Assembly (NCBI GenBank): GCA_023415305.1
Contig: JAEZKZ010000062.1
Span: 34,037 to 98,036 of the forward strand
DNA from: Bacillota bacterium
GTDB taxonomy: Bacteria; Bacillota; Clostridia; Acetivibrionales; DSM-1351
Length of the DNA: 64,000 bases
Direction of reading: 5' to 3'
Shown here: positions 27,791 to 36,449 of the stretch, one piece after another
How the letters are laid out: each line of letters opens with the position of its first letter
Numbering within the stretch: the stretch's first letter is position 1
Notes under the pieces: model-generated
The model's input: the letters and a program-made list of their open reading frames with translations, nothing else
Databases searched by the model: none
Told to the model about the DNA's origin: nothing
Made by a program: the position numbers and the translations under genes

Positions 27791-27809
27791 ATAAACATGA
27801 AGTATTTTT

Positions 27810-28664
27810 CTATACCCCGATTTTCTTATAGGTTGAGGGTGAACAGCCTTTAACAGCCTTGAAGGATCTGTTAAAGGTGACAATACTGTTGAAGCCAACT
27901 GTATAGGCTATATCGGCCACTGACATAACTGAGTTTGTTAGATAGTGCTCAGCTTGTTTTATCCTGTATTCGTTCAGATAGAGACTGAAATTTTTTTCGG
28001 TAATATCCTTAAAAATTCTAGAGAAATAAAACTCGCTGAAGCCCACAGCCTTTGCTACGTCAGCCAGAGAAATATCATTCATGTAATTTGTCTCAATATA
28101 CTTAAAGGCTTCAGACAGCTTGTCCAGCCCATGAATTTTCTTAACAGTATCTGCACCCCTTTGTGGCTTTAATCTTTCCATAACATAATTCGATATAATA
28201 GCAAGAATATCATAAATTCTTGCAGACAAAAAAAGCTGATAGCCAAAAGCCTTGTTTTGATAGCTCTCGACAATGCTCATTATATGGTTTTTTAAATCAG
28301 AGTAAAAGAGTGTCTCCCTGTGAGATATTCTGAAAGTATGGGATATAAGGGGCTTTATTATGGCGTTACTTCCAAGAGCATTAAAAACTGAGGAATCGAA
28401 TTGAATAAAAATTCTTCTACCATTGTTGTTTTGGTTGATAAACCCGTGAGTATCACCATGTGCGATAAAGATAATATCACCCTCTTCCAATGAAAATTCA
28501 TTGTTATTAACCGTCATATTAAGGGTGTTTTTTTCAACATAAAGCAGTTCAATGGCGGCATGCCAGTGAACAGGATATGTGAAATCGTTCTGAGTATTAT
28601 CTTCTAATCTGAAAGGAAACTCCTTGGTAAATATATCCTTTTCGTGTAAACCTTCAACAAACAT
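27810..28664 (-). CDS. AraC-family regulator with cupin-like sensor
   Basis: This 284-aa regulator has an N-terminal cupin-like ligand domain (residues about 1-150, with HWHAAIELLYVEKN and HGDTHGF) and a C-terminal AraC double helix-turn-helix (IDSVADIAYTVGFNS-like and FNRSFKAVKGCSPS). The start is the ATG at 28664, with GGAG 8 bases upstream. Such proteins activate sugar-utilisation genes. It follows the GH3 gene on the minus strand after a terminator, so it is probably expressed from its own promoter in 28665-28750. The GH3 gene or the other hemicellulase genes are candidate targets. Confidence 0.9.
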   Translation of the reverse strand: MFVEGLHEKDIFTKEFPFRLEDNTQNDFTYPVHWHAAIELLYVEKNTLNMTVNNNEFSLEEGDIIFIAHGDTHGFINQNNNGRRIFIQFDSSVFNALGSNAIIKPLISHTFRISHRETLFYSDLKNHIMSIVESYQNKAFGYQLFLSARIYDILAIISNYVMERLKPQRGADTVKKIHGLDKLSEAFKYIETNYMNDISLADVAKAVGFSEFYFSRIFKDITEKNFSLYLNEYRIKQAEHYLTNSVMSVADIAYTVGFNSIVTFNRSFKAVKGCSPSTYKKIGV

Positions 28665-28749
28665 AATACAGCTCCGTTACAATCAAGTAATCTTATATAC
28701 ATTTTATGTGATTTATATAAAATATACAATGAGAATAGATGGCTAACCA

Positions 28750-28792
28750 TAAAAAGCTGCGGAAGTCTTATTATCTGACCTCAGCAGCTTCT
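28750..28792 (-). terminator. Intrinsic terminator of the GH3 gene
   Basis: On the minus strand AAGCTGC (28784-28790) pairs with GCAGCTT (28754-28760), and an inner GAGGTC/GACTTC stem extends it past a mismatch. A T run follows. Confidence 0.85.
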
Positions 28793-28805
28793 TAGTCATA
28801 TTGAA

Positions 28806-30956
28806 CTACACTAATTCAAAGTTACCCTTCAATACCTGAGTACCAGTAAGCTTTATACTTCTGGCATCGGGCTGACTACCACCAACATATACCTCAAAAA
28901 CTCCAGGTTCCAGTACCAGTTCACCATCATCAGTAACAACCATCATATCTTCTGAAGTGAGAGTAAAACTAATCTGCTTTTGCTCCCCGGGCTTCAAAAT
29001 AACTTTTTGTACACCTCTGAGTTGCCATTTGGGAGCGACTGTGCAGGTTTCAACGTCCTTCAGATAAACCTGTACAACCTCCTTGGACTCATAGCCGCCA
29101 ATGTTCTTAACCTTCACGGTACAGGTAATGCTATCCCCCGCTTTGATTTGAGCTGAAGATAAAGTAAGATCACTGAACTCAAATCTGGTATACCCGAGGC
29201 CAAAGCCAAAGGGATAGAGAGCTTCATTCTGCATGTACTTGTAGGTTCTGTTCATCATGGAGTAATCACGGAAATCGGGAAGCTCCTCTGTAGTTCTGTA
29301 GAAAGTGACAGGGAGCTTACCACAGGGGCTGAAATCTCCAAACAGCATCTGAGCAATTGCTCTTCCTCCCTGAGCGCCGGGATACCAGGCCTGGACAATT
29401 GCAGACACATTTTCATCGGCCCAGGTAACGGCCAAGGCGCTACCTGATAACAATACAAGTATTACAGGCTTGCCGGCTGCTGTTACGGCTTCAAGAAGCT
29501 GCTGCTGCAGACCGGGAAGATTAAGGTCGAACTTGTCGCCTGCTCCGTATTCATTACCTGCATCACCCTCTTCACCTTCAATAGAGGCATCCAACCCAAG
29601 ACAGAGGACAACAACATCAGACTTCTCGGCAGCAGCTACTGCTTCAGCGATTCTGTCGTTTGGTTGTGCCAGACCTTCCACCTTGTCCTTATACAGGTGA
29701 CAGCCCTGAGAGTAATTTATTCTGACAGAGTCGGGAAGTATTTCTCTAATGCCGTCCAATACTGTGATGTACTGTGAGGGGGTTCCGAAATAATTGCCCA
29801 TGAGAGCTTCTCTGCTGTCGGCATTAGGACCAATTACTGCTATGGATTTAAGGGCATCCTTTTTAAGAGGCAGCAGATCTGCATTTTTCAATAGTACAAG
29901 TGACTCTTTTGAAGCTTTCAGCGCCAGTTCCCTGTGTTCTTTACAATCAACTATATCGTAGGGGGTGTCCGCAAAAGGTACATTTTCATCCTTATCAAAC
30001 ATACCCAGTTTCATTCGGGTCATCATCAGTCGAGAAACCGATTCATTTATCTTTTCTTCTGTAACAAGCCCTTCGTTATATGCAATCATAAGATTAAGAT
30101 ACATATTTCCGCAGTTTGTGTCACAGCCGTTATTAACGGCAAGTGCAACTGATTCCGGGGCTGTTTTGGTTACCATGTGATATTCATGGAAGTCTTTTAT
30201 TGCCCAGCAGTCTGAGGTTACATGCCCTTTAAAACCCCAATCGTCTCTCAGAATGTCTTTGAGCAGAGTCTTACTTCCGCAGCAGGGCTCGCCGTTGGTC
30301 CTGTTATAGGCACCCATTACAGCTTCAACCTTTGCATCCTGTACCAGCTTTTTAAAGGCAGGAAGATAGGTTTCATACATATCCTTCTTTGAGGCTACTG
30401 CGTTGAAGCTGTGGCGTTCACCTTCGGGGCCGCTATGTACGGCAAAGTGCTTGGCGCAGGCCGCAGTTTTCAAGTATTTTTCATCACTGCCCTGAAGACC
30501 TTCTACAAATTTAATACCCAGTCTGGTGGTGAGATACGGGTCTTCGCCGTAGGTTTCATGGCCGCGGCCCCAGCGTGGATCTCTGAAAATGTTTATGTTG
30601 GGGGACCAGAAAGTTAATCCTTTATAAATATCGTGGTCGTCTCTTCTCTGAAATTCGTGGTACTTCGCTCTGCCTTCCGTTGAAATAACGTCGGCTATAT
30701 CAAAGATAAGCTCTTCGTCAAAGGTGGCAGCCATACCTATAGCCTGAGGAAATACAGTTGCTATACCAGCTCTGGCAACACCGTGGAGTGCTTCATTCCA
30801 CCAATTGTAGGACGGTATGCCCAAATGCGGTATGGCAGGAGAGTTGTACAGCATCTGAGATGCTTTTTCTTCAAGAGTCATTCTTGAAACTAAATCCTTG
30901 ACACGCTCTTCAAAGCATAAGCTTTCGTCAAGGTAAGCAGGTTTTTCGTTTGTCAT
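28806..30956 (-). CDS. GH3 family glycosidase (beta-xylosidase type)
   Basis: This 716-aa enzyme is a GH3 glycoside hydrolase of the xylan 1,4-beta-xylosidase branch. It has the N-terminal TIM-barrel with YNWWNEALHGVA and FRDPRWGRGHETYGEDP, the nucleophile Asp249 in VTSDCWAIKDFH, the second alpha/beta domain and a C-terminal fibronectin-like domain. No signal peptide is present. The start is the ATG at 30956, 5 bases after GGAGG; an upstream TTG at 30968 overlaps that ribosome site. It can hydrolyse imported xylo- or arabinoxylo-oligosaccharides from the non-reducing end; a role as beta-glucosidase or arabinofuranosidase is possible. Confidence 0.93.
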   Translation of the reverse strand: MTNEKPAYLDESLCFEERVKDLVSRMTLEEKASQMLYNSPAIPHLGIPSYNWWNEALHGVARAGIATVFPQAIGMAATFDEELIFDIADVISTEGRAKYHEFQRRDDHDIYKGLTFWSPNINIFRDPRWGRGHETYGEDPYLTTRLGIKFVEGLQGSDEKYLKTAACAKHFAVHSGPEGERHSFNAVASKKDMYETYLPAFKKLVQDAKVEAVMGAYNRTNGEPCCGSKTLLKDILRDDWGFKGHVTSDCWAIKDFHEYHMVTKTAPESVALAVNNGCDTNCGNMYLNLMIAYNEGLVTEEKINESVSRLMMTRMKLGMFDKDENVPFADTPYDIVDCKEHRELALKASKESLVLLKNADLLPLKKDALKSIAVIGPNADSREALMGNYFGTPSQYITVLDGIREILPDSVRINYSQGCHLYKDKVEGLAQPNDRIAEAVAAAEKSDVVVLCLGLDASIEGEEGDAGNEYGAGDKFDLNLPGLQQQLLEAVTAAGKPVILVLLSGSALAVTWADENVSAIVQAWYPGAQGGRAIAQMLFGDFSPCGKLPVTFYRTTEELPDFRDYSMMNRTYKYMQNEALYPFGFGLGYTRFEFSDLTLSSAQIKAGDSITCTVKVKNIGGYESKEVVQVYLKDVETCTVAPKWQLRGVQKVILKPGEQKQISFTLTSEDMMVVTDDGELVLEPGVFEVYVGGSQPDARSIKLTGTQVLKGNFELV

Positions 30957-30978
30957 AGTAACCTCCAACTTTGAGCAT

Positions 30979-31007
30979 TTTACTGTTAATTTAAATCTAA
31001 CAGTAAA
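30979..31007. promoter_or_regulatory. Perfect inverted repeat upstream of the GH3 gene
   Basis: Ten-base arms (TTTACTGTTA at 30979-30988 and TAACAGTAAA at 30998-31007) with a 9-nt spacer lie 22 bases upstream of the GH3 start. It is a candidate operator or 5' leader hairpin; the regulator is unknown. Confidence 0.5.
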
Positions 31008-31065
31008 GCAGCTGCTAAATTATTGTATTAACTTTGTTTCAAATATAATTTAAGAATACATCGAA

Positions 31066-31124
31066 CTTCTAACTTCCAAAATCCTAACTTCCAAAATCCT
31101 AACTTCCAACCTCTTACTTCTAAC
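31066..31124. repeat. 15-bp tandem repeat, three to four copies
   Basis: Copies of ATCCTAACTTCCAAA occur at 31081-31095 and 31096-31110, with degenerate copies on both sides. No gene is visible in 31008-31292; the rest of this stretch is AT-rich intergenic DNA. Confidence 0.7.
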
Positions 31125-31290
31125 CTCTAAGTAAATACTATACTTTAGCGGAAATCAAATATCATTTCATTTGTTGTCTTATATTATTCATATTCTGCGG
31201 AACAGCCTGAAGTTTATTTTTAACCATGCATATCATTTCTAAAAATTTGTCCTCGCGCTGGCAAAGTGTTGCTACGGTTATTCATAACTA

Positions 31291-31336
31291 AAAAACAAAA
31301 GACAGCCATATCCTTGGCGGAATTGGCTGTCTTTTG
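31291..31336 (-). terminator. Intrinsic terminator of araA
   Basis: A 13-bp stem (CAAAAGACAGCCA at 31296-31308 with TGGCTGTCTTTTG at 31324-31336) is followed on the minus strand by a long T run. Confidence 0.9.
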
Positions 31337-31437
31337 CTGCGCTGGTCGGACGCATTTATAATCACACACATGCAAAAGGCAATTTGCTTTCTGTGACTGA
31401 ACATATTTTATACCTGCTCGACTTTTAATTCAAGAGC

Positions 31438-32925
31438 CTATTTTAGTTTCCAGGCCAGGTCATTCCATCTTAATTCATTTCGTAAATTATGAATGGTTGT
31501 GTCCTTGTTAATAAGCACGTATTCTATTCCTACCATATCAGCCCAATCGATAAGCTGTTCTGCTGTTACTACAGTAGAGAATACAGTATGGTGAGCTCCG
31601 CCGGCATATATCCAGGCTTCGGCACCAACTTCAAGAGAAGGTTCAGGTTTCCAAAGAACTCTTGCGACCGGAAGTTTTGGCATGTCAATTGTTGGCTGAA
31701 CAGCTTCCACCTCTGCAATAATAAGTCTCATACGTCCGCCCACATCTATAAGTGATGCGCAAACTGCATGACCTGGCGCGCCGTCAAATACTATTCTTGC
31801 CGGGTCGGATTTTCCTCCGATTCCCAGAGGATGTACCTCAAGGCGTGGTTTTGTGGCTGAAATAGTAGGGCAAACCTCCAACATGTGTGCACCAAGAATC
31901 ATTTCTTCACCAGGTACCATATGGTAAGTGTAATCTTCCATAAAAGAAGTTCCCTTATTTTCAGCCATAACCTTCATAACATTTGTTAATGCAGAAGTTT
32001 TCCAATCTCCTTCACCGCTGAATCCGTAACCTCTGGACATCAAGTCCTGAGCAGCCAGACCCGGCAACTGTTTCAGTCCATGCAAATCTTCAAAGGTGGT
32101 TGTAAAGGCACCAGCACCTACCTTATCTAAAATAGCCTGAATACCAAGCTGTATTTTCGCCTGTTCCCTGATAGCTTCGAATTTTTCTCCTGACTGGGCT
32201 TCAGCAGTAATATCATACTTTTCTTTATATTCTGCAACCAAAGCATCTACTTCCGCTTCGGTAACCTTATTTACTTCTGCTGCAAGATCTCCTACGGCAT
32301 ATGTGTTTACAGACCAGCCAAGCTTGATCTGAGCTTCAACCTTATCGCCTTCGGTAACAGCAACTTCACGCATGTTATCTCCAAATCTCACTACCTTCAG
32401 CTGACGTCCGTAAATGTAAGCCGCAGCTGTTCTCTGCCAGGCTCCTATTCTTTCGCGAACTCCTGAATCCTCCCAATAGCCTGCGACAACTTTACGGGGC
32501 ATACGCAATCTAGCTCCTATAAATCCGTGCTCACGGTCACCATGGGCCGATTGATTCAGGTTCATAAAGTCCATGTCGATTTCATTCCATGGAAGTTGAC
32601 GGTTAAACTGTGTATGAAGGTGGAGATATGGCTTATTCAGCTGTGATAAACCCGCTATCCACATTTTTGAAGGAGAGAAGGTATGCATCCAGGTAATAAT
32701 ACCGGCGCAGCTTCTGTCTGCATTTGCTTCAACCAAAACATTTGTTATTTCATCCGGGGTTGTAACGATGGGTTTAAAAACGATTGTATATGGTATGGAT
32801 GAGTCCTGGTTTAATTTTTCAACCATTATTTTCGAATGTTCAGCAACTTGCTTCAAGGTTTCAGGTCCATACAAATGCTGACTACCTGTTATAAACCAAA
32901 ATTCATACTTCTTTAAATTAAACAT
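31438..32925 (-). CDS. araA: L-arabinose isomerase
   Basis: This 495-aa cytoplasmic enzyme converts L-arabinose to L-ribulose, the first step of arabinose catabolism. It matches the araA family throughout, with the N-terminal EFWFITGSQHLYG, GEGDWKTSALTNVMK holding a metal-site glutamate, and AHMLEVCPTI. I chose the ATG at 32925, because AGGAGGA lies 8 bases upstream and the sequence matches known N-termini there; an earlier TTG-type start would add 13 unsupported residues. The gene is divergent from araR and shares its operator region. The ribulokinase that must follow is not in the window. Confidence 0.96.
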   Translation of the reverse strand: MFNLKKYEFWFITGSQHLYGPETLKQVAEHSKIMVEKLNQDSSIPYTIVFKPIVTTPDEITNVLVEANADRSCAGIITWMHTFSPSKMWIAGLSQLNKPYLHLHTQFNRQLPWNEIDMDFMNLNQSAHGDREHGFIGARLRMPRKVVAGYWEDSGVRERIGAWQRTAAAYIYGRQLKVVRFGDNMREVAVTEGDKVEAQIKLGWSVNTYAVGDLAAEVNKVTEAEVDALVAEYKEKYDITAEAQSGEKFEAIREQAKIQLGIQAILDKVGAGAFTTTFEDLHGLKQLPGLAAQDLMSRGYGFSGEGDWKTSALTNVMKVMAENKGTSFMEDYTYHMVPGEEMILGAHMLEVCPTISATKPRLEVHPLGIGGKSDPARIVFDGAPGHAVCASLIDVGGRMRLIIAEVEAVQPTIDMPKLPVARVLWKPEPSLEVGAEAWIYAGGAHHTVFSTVVTAEQLIDWADMVGIEYVLINKDTTIHNLRNELRWNDLAWKLK

Positions 32926-32950
32926 TTTAAAAGTCCTCCTTAACAGTTTT

Positions 32951-32966
32951 ACTTGTATGCACAAGT
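32951..32966. promoter_or_regulatory. AraR-like operator O1 (araA side)
   Basis: ACTTGTATGCACAAGT is a near-perfect palindrome. It lies just downstream of the araA -10 (TACAAT, read on the minus strand), where binding would block transcription. Confidence 0.75.
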
Positions 32967-32976
32967 GTTTGCTTTA

Positions 32977-33005
32977 ATTGTATAGCTTTTGCATTTAAAA
33001 ATCAA
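32977..33005 (-). promoter_or_regulatory. araA promoter (predicted)
   Basis: On the minus strand TTGATT (33000-33005) is followed by a 17-bp spacer and TACAAT (32977-32982). Confidence 0.6.
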
Positions 33006-33054
33006 TATTATTTTTACCTAAACTACAGTTCTTGCTGTTGTTGAAAAATTCTTA

Positions 33055-33083
33055 TTGAAAATGGATACTTGTTACTATATAAT
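33055..33083 (+). promoter_or_regulatory. araR promoter (predicted)
   Basis: TTGAAA (33055-33060), a 17-bp spacer and TATAAT (33078-33083). Confidence 0.75.
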
Positions 33084-33093
33084 TTTTGTATTG

Positions 33094-33108
33094 ATTGTAT
33101 GCACAAGT
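33094..33108. promoter_or_regulatory. AraR-like operator O2 (araR side)
   Basis: ATTGTATGCACAAGT shares the 12-base core TTGTATGCACAA with O1 and lies directly downstream of the araR -10, consistent with autorepression. O1 and O2 centres are about 143 bp apart. Confidence 0.75.
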
Positions 33109-33129
33109 TATACTAGAGAGGGTAATTAA

Positions 33130-34239
33130 ATGCTGCAAAATGATGTCGGTCAAACAAAATATGCCAAATTAAAGGAATATATAAAAGAAGAAATAATAAT
33201 GGGCCGAATAAAACCCGGAGATCAGATTCCTTCTGAAAACACCTTGTCTGAGAAGCTCTCATTAAGCAGGCATACTGTCAGAAAAGCAATATCTATGCTT
33301 GTCAATGAAGGCTATTTATATACCGAACACGGAAGAGGCACCTTTTGTAAGGATAGAAGTATCAGCAGGGCAAATTCAAGAAATATAGGGGTGATGACCA
33401 CTTATATTTCAGAGTACATTTTCCCCAGAGTTATACAGGGAATAGATTCAGTACTGTCGGAAAAAGGCTACAGTATAATGCTTAAGAATACCGATAACGA
33501 CGTTGAAAAGGAAGCTCTCTATCTCCAGGAAATACTTAACAAGGATCTGGAGGGCCTAATTATTGAACCAACAAAAAGCTCTGTTTTTTCCAATAACGTT
33601 AAGTATTACAAGGCATTGGATGAGCATAATATACCATATATCTTTATTCATGGGGTTTATCAGCAACTGGAAAACAAGCCCCAGATAATTCTTAATGACT
33701 CAGATGGAATGTATATGGCTGTTAAGTACCTCATTGATATGGGACATAAGGATATTGTGGGTATTTTTAAAGCTGATGATATCCAGGGGATTGAAAGGCA
33801 TAAGGGCTACGCAAAGGCTTTGGCAGAAAACTTTCTGCAGTATAACCCTGACAATGTAGTATGGTTTCATACCGAAGATAGAAAGATTAAGCCCTATTCA
33901 TCTATTGAGGCTATGTTGAATAACGGGAAGAAGATTGATGCAATTGCCTGTTATAATGATCAGGTTGCTTTCGGAATTTATGAAAAACTTGTGGGCATGG
34001 GACTTTCGGTGCCTGAGGATATTTCAATTACCGGCTTTGACGATTCCTATTATTCTACAAGTTGTCCTGTCAAACTTACCTCTGTCAGCCACCCTAAAGA
34101 ATTGTTGGGAGAGATGGTTGCACAGACTTTAATGGAAATGATAGAGAAGCCTGAATTTGCAAAGAGTTCCATAAGAAAAGTCATTGAGCCTGAGTTGATT
34201 ATCAGGGATTCAGTATTGGAAAGAGTGAAAAAATTATAG
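33130..34239 (+). CDS. araR: Arabinose-responsive repressor, AraR type
   Basis: This 369-aa regulator has a GntR-type winged helix at residues about 8-75 (SENTLSEKLSLSRHTVRKA) fused to a LacI/GalR-like ligand domain. That is the architecture of AraR, which is displaced from its operators by arabinose. It contains IGVMTTYISEYIFPRVIQG at the start of the ligand domain and ISITGFDDSYYST near the end. The ATG at 33130 follows GAGAGGG. It sits divergently from araA and upstream of araD, with matching palindromes in the shared promoter region. Confidence 0.93.
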   Translation: MLQNDVGQTKYAKLKEYIKEEIIMGRIKPGDQIPSENTLSEKLSLSRHTVRKAISMLVNEGYLYTEHGRGTFCKDRSISRANSRNIGVMTTYISEYIFPRVIQGIDSVLSEKGYSIMLKNTDNDVEKEALYLQEILNKDLEGLIIEPTKSSVFSNNVKYYKALDEHNIPYIFIHGVYQQLENKPQIILNDSDGMYMAVKYLIDMGHKDIVGIFKADDIQGIERHKGYAKALAENFLQYNPDNVVWFHTEDRKIKPYSSIEAMLNNGKKIDAIACYNDQVAFGIYEKLVGMGLSVPEDISITGFDDSYYSTSCPVKLTSVSHPKELLGEMVAQTLMEMIEKPEFAKSSIRKVIEPELIIRDSVLERVKKL

Positions 34240-34399
34240 ATGAAGAGTGAATAGTACCTGAAGGGTTTCTGCGCCATAAGCTCATATATAATAGACTGTC
34301 AGAGTCGGTCAGCCATAACTGTTCATAATTAACTAGTCAATGAAATGTTTAAGAAAAGGGGTTATACTAGGCAGTTTTAACCCCTTAAAAATGAATTTA

Positions 34400-34423
34400 A
34401 CATGTATGCATGAGCGTACAAAT
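34400..34423. promoter_or_regulatory. Weaker AraR-like site ahead of araD
   Basis: ACATGTATGCATGAGC matches O1 at 12 of 16 positions, and an overlapping reverse half (ATGAGCGTACAAAT) follows. A TATAAT at 34467-34472 may be the araD -10. No clear -35 is visible. Confidence 0.45.
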
Positions 34424-34502
34424 GCTATTGGAGAATTAGAAATAAAAAAATTTTATACATGTATGTTATAATAATATATACTTTTTTAGCGAGGTAAATT
34501 CT

Positions 34503-35198
34503 ATGTTATTAAAATCACTAAAGGAAGAAGTTCTGCAGGCTAATCTAGATCTGCCAAAATACGGCCTTGTTACTTTTACATGGGGAAATGTAAGCGGAGT
34601 TGACAGGGAAAAAGGTCTTATGGTAATAAAGCCAAGCGGAGTACCTTATGAAAAGCTTAAAATTGAAGATCTTGTTGTAATGGACCTGGAAGGCAACCAG
34701 GTGGAGGGAAGTCTCCGGCCTTCATCGGACACTCCTACTCATATAGTTCTCTATAATGCTTTCAAAGATATTGGAGGAGTTGTTCACACACACTCCCCGT
34801 GGGCAACCAGCTGGGCTCAGGCAGGACGTCCGATAAGGCCTATGGGAACTACGCATGCTGATTATTTCTATGGAGAAATCCCCTGCACCAGAAGGCTCAC
34901 ACAGGAAGAAATAGAAGGCGAATATGAAAGAAATACAGGGCTTGTAATAGTTGATACCTTTAAGGACCTGAATCCCGTATATATTCCCGGTGTACTTGTA
35001 GAAGACCACGCTCCCTTCAGCTGGGGTAAAAATGCACATGAAGCGGTGCATAATGCGGTGGTTATGGAGGAAGTGGCAAAAATGGCTTTAAATACTCATG
35101 TTCTTACTGGCGGTGCTAACAATGATGTCAATCAATACCTTCTGGATAAGCACTTTATGAGAAAACACGGAGCAAATGCGTACTACGGGCAAAAGTAG
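34503..35198 (+). CDS. araD: L-ribulose-5-phosphate 4-epimerase
   Basis: This 231-aa aldolase-II-like enzyme converts L-ribulose 5-phosphate to D-xylulose 5-phosphate, which enters the pentose phosphate pathway. Features are TWGNVSGVDREKGLMVIKPSG, the zinc-binding HTHSPWATSWAQ and the later PVYIPGVLVEDHAPFSWG. The ATG at 34503 follows GAGG by 8 bases. It comes after araR but is separated by 263 bases that contain an AraR-like site, so it probably has its own promoter. A strong terminator ends it. Confidence 0.95.
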   Translation: MLLKSLKEEVLQANLDLPKYGLVTFTWGNVSGVDREKGLMVIKPSGVPYEKLKIEDLVVMDLEGNQVEGSLRPSSDTPTHIVLYNAFKDIGGVVHTHSPWATSWAQAGRPIRPMGTTHADYFYGEIPCTRRLTQEEIEGEYERNTGLVIVDTFKDLNPVYIPGVLVEDHAPFSWGKNAHEAVHNAVVMEEVAKMALNTHVLTGGANNDVNQYLLDKHFMRKHGANAYYGQK

Positions 35199-35220
35199 TT
35201 TATAAAATAATATATAATGT

Positions 35221-35268
35221 CTTCTACCATAAAAAAAGTGGCAAAGCCACTTTTTTTTTATGGTAGAA
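35221..35268. terminator. Bidirectional terminator after araD
   Basis: A 22-bp stem (35221-35242 with 35246-35268, one extra T) with an AAA loop has both A and T tracts and could stop transcripts from either side. Confidence 0.93.
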
Positions 35269-35421
35269 GTTACAAATTCCATGCTTTTTCTAATCTTTAT
35301 GGTTAAAAAATCTGAATTGATACAAAATACATATAGTAGTCATAGTGAAGAAAATAATTCAAAGTATTTTAATATTGCAGCTTTACAACAGAGGAATACA
35401 TGATGAATGGAGGTTGTACAT

Positions 35422-36321
35422 TTGGAGGATAATGAGCTTTCGCAGCTACTGGATTGTATTAATATATTTCGTCATTTGTACGACCATATCAGGTTTGTTG
35501 ACCCGGTCAATTCAAGCATAATTAATTTAAACTCTGAAAATAAGCTTGATGAGAAAGTAGAAGAATTAAAATGCTATAATTTCTGGGGAGTCAATAAAAC
35601 ATGTAAAAATTGTATTTCAATGCTCGCATTTGTAGAAAATAAATTGTTTTTAAGAATTGAAACCAGATCTGATAGAATCTATCTAACAATGGCTGTCCCT
35701 TTAGCATTAGAAAATAGAAAGATAATAATTGAGTTAATAAAGGATGCAACTGACAGTATCTTTTTTGAAAACAGCATAAGTTGCAATTTCCTGGAAGTTC
35801 TAAAAAAAATTGAAAAAATTAACAACCTGGCACTGAAGGATGCCTTAACCGGGGTATATAATAGAAGGTATATCAATGAAAAACTGCCCATTGACCTGAT
35901 GACAACTGCGGCATCTAATATTAGTCTATCGGTTATCATGGTTGATATTGATCATTATAAACTGGTTAATGATACCTATGGCCATCTTGTTGGAGATACA
36001 GTCCTGAAGATTCTGGCTGAAACAATACAGTCCTGCATTAAAAGGGAAACTGACTGGGTTGCCAGATACGGAGGGGAGGAGTTTTTTATATGTCTTCCGG
36101 GAGCACAGCTTCCTAAAGCTTTAGAGATAGCAGAAAATATCAGAAAAACCATTGAAGGCAGGGTGATAAAAATTGGTACTGAGGAAATCAGGGTCACTGC
36201 AAGTTTAGGTGTCAGCAGCAATAAGTACACAAAAGACAGTAATTTTGAGGATGTAATTGACCAAGCCGATAGAAAGCTGTACAAGGCTAAGGGGAATGGC
36301 AGGAACAGGATTGAATGGTAA
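35422..36321 (+). CDS. Diguanylate cyclase with cysteine-containing sensor domain
   Basis: This protein of about 300 aa ends in a GGDEF domain with an intact active site, YGGEEF (DARYGGEEFFICLPG-like region), so it should make c-di-GMP. The N-terminal 120 residues form an unrecognised sensor with a cysteine cluster (CYNFWGVNKTCKNC). Cys spacing C-x(9)-C-x(2)-C could bind a metal or act in redox sensing. No transmembrane helix is visible. I prefer the TTG at 35422, 8 bases behind GGAGG; an ATG at 35407 is also possible and would add 5 residues. No I-site (RxxD) is obvious. Confidence 0.85.
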   Translation: MEDNELSQLLDCINIFRHLYDHIRFVDPVNSSIINLNSENKLDEKVEELKCYNFWGVNKTCKNCISMLAFVENKLFLRIETRSDRIYLTMAVPLALENRKIIIELIKDATDSIFFENSISCNFLEVLKKIEKINNLALKDALTGVYNRRYINEKLPIDLMTTAASNISLSVIMVDIDHYKLVNDTYGHLVGDTVLKILAETIQSCIKRETDWVARYGGEEFFICLPGAQLPKALEIAENIRKTIEGRVIKIGTEEIRVTASLGVSSNKYTKDSNFEDVIDQADRKLYKAKGNGRNRIEW

Positions 36322-36449
36322 TGCTTTTCATGAGATTTGTGCTGACAGATGAAGTATAACAAGCTTTGTTTTTATGTCAACAATAAAGTATAATTAACCT
36401 TGTAATTAATTAAACAAGTGCTTTTATAAATCAAAAAAATATTGCTGAA

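Noticed and set aside
31066..31124. CRISPR array
   Set aside because: The repeats are directly adjacent with no unique spacers and only 15 bp long.
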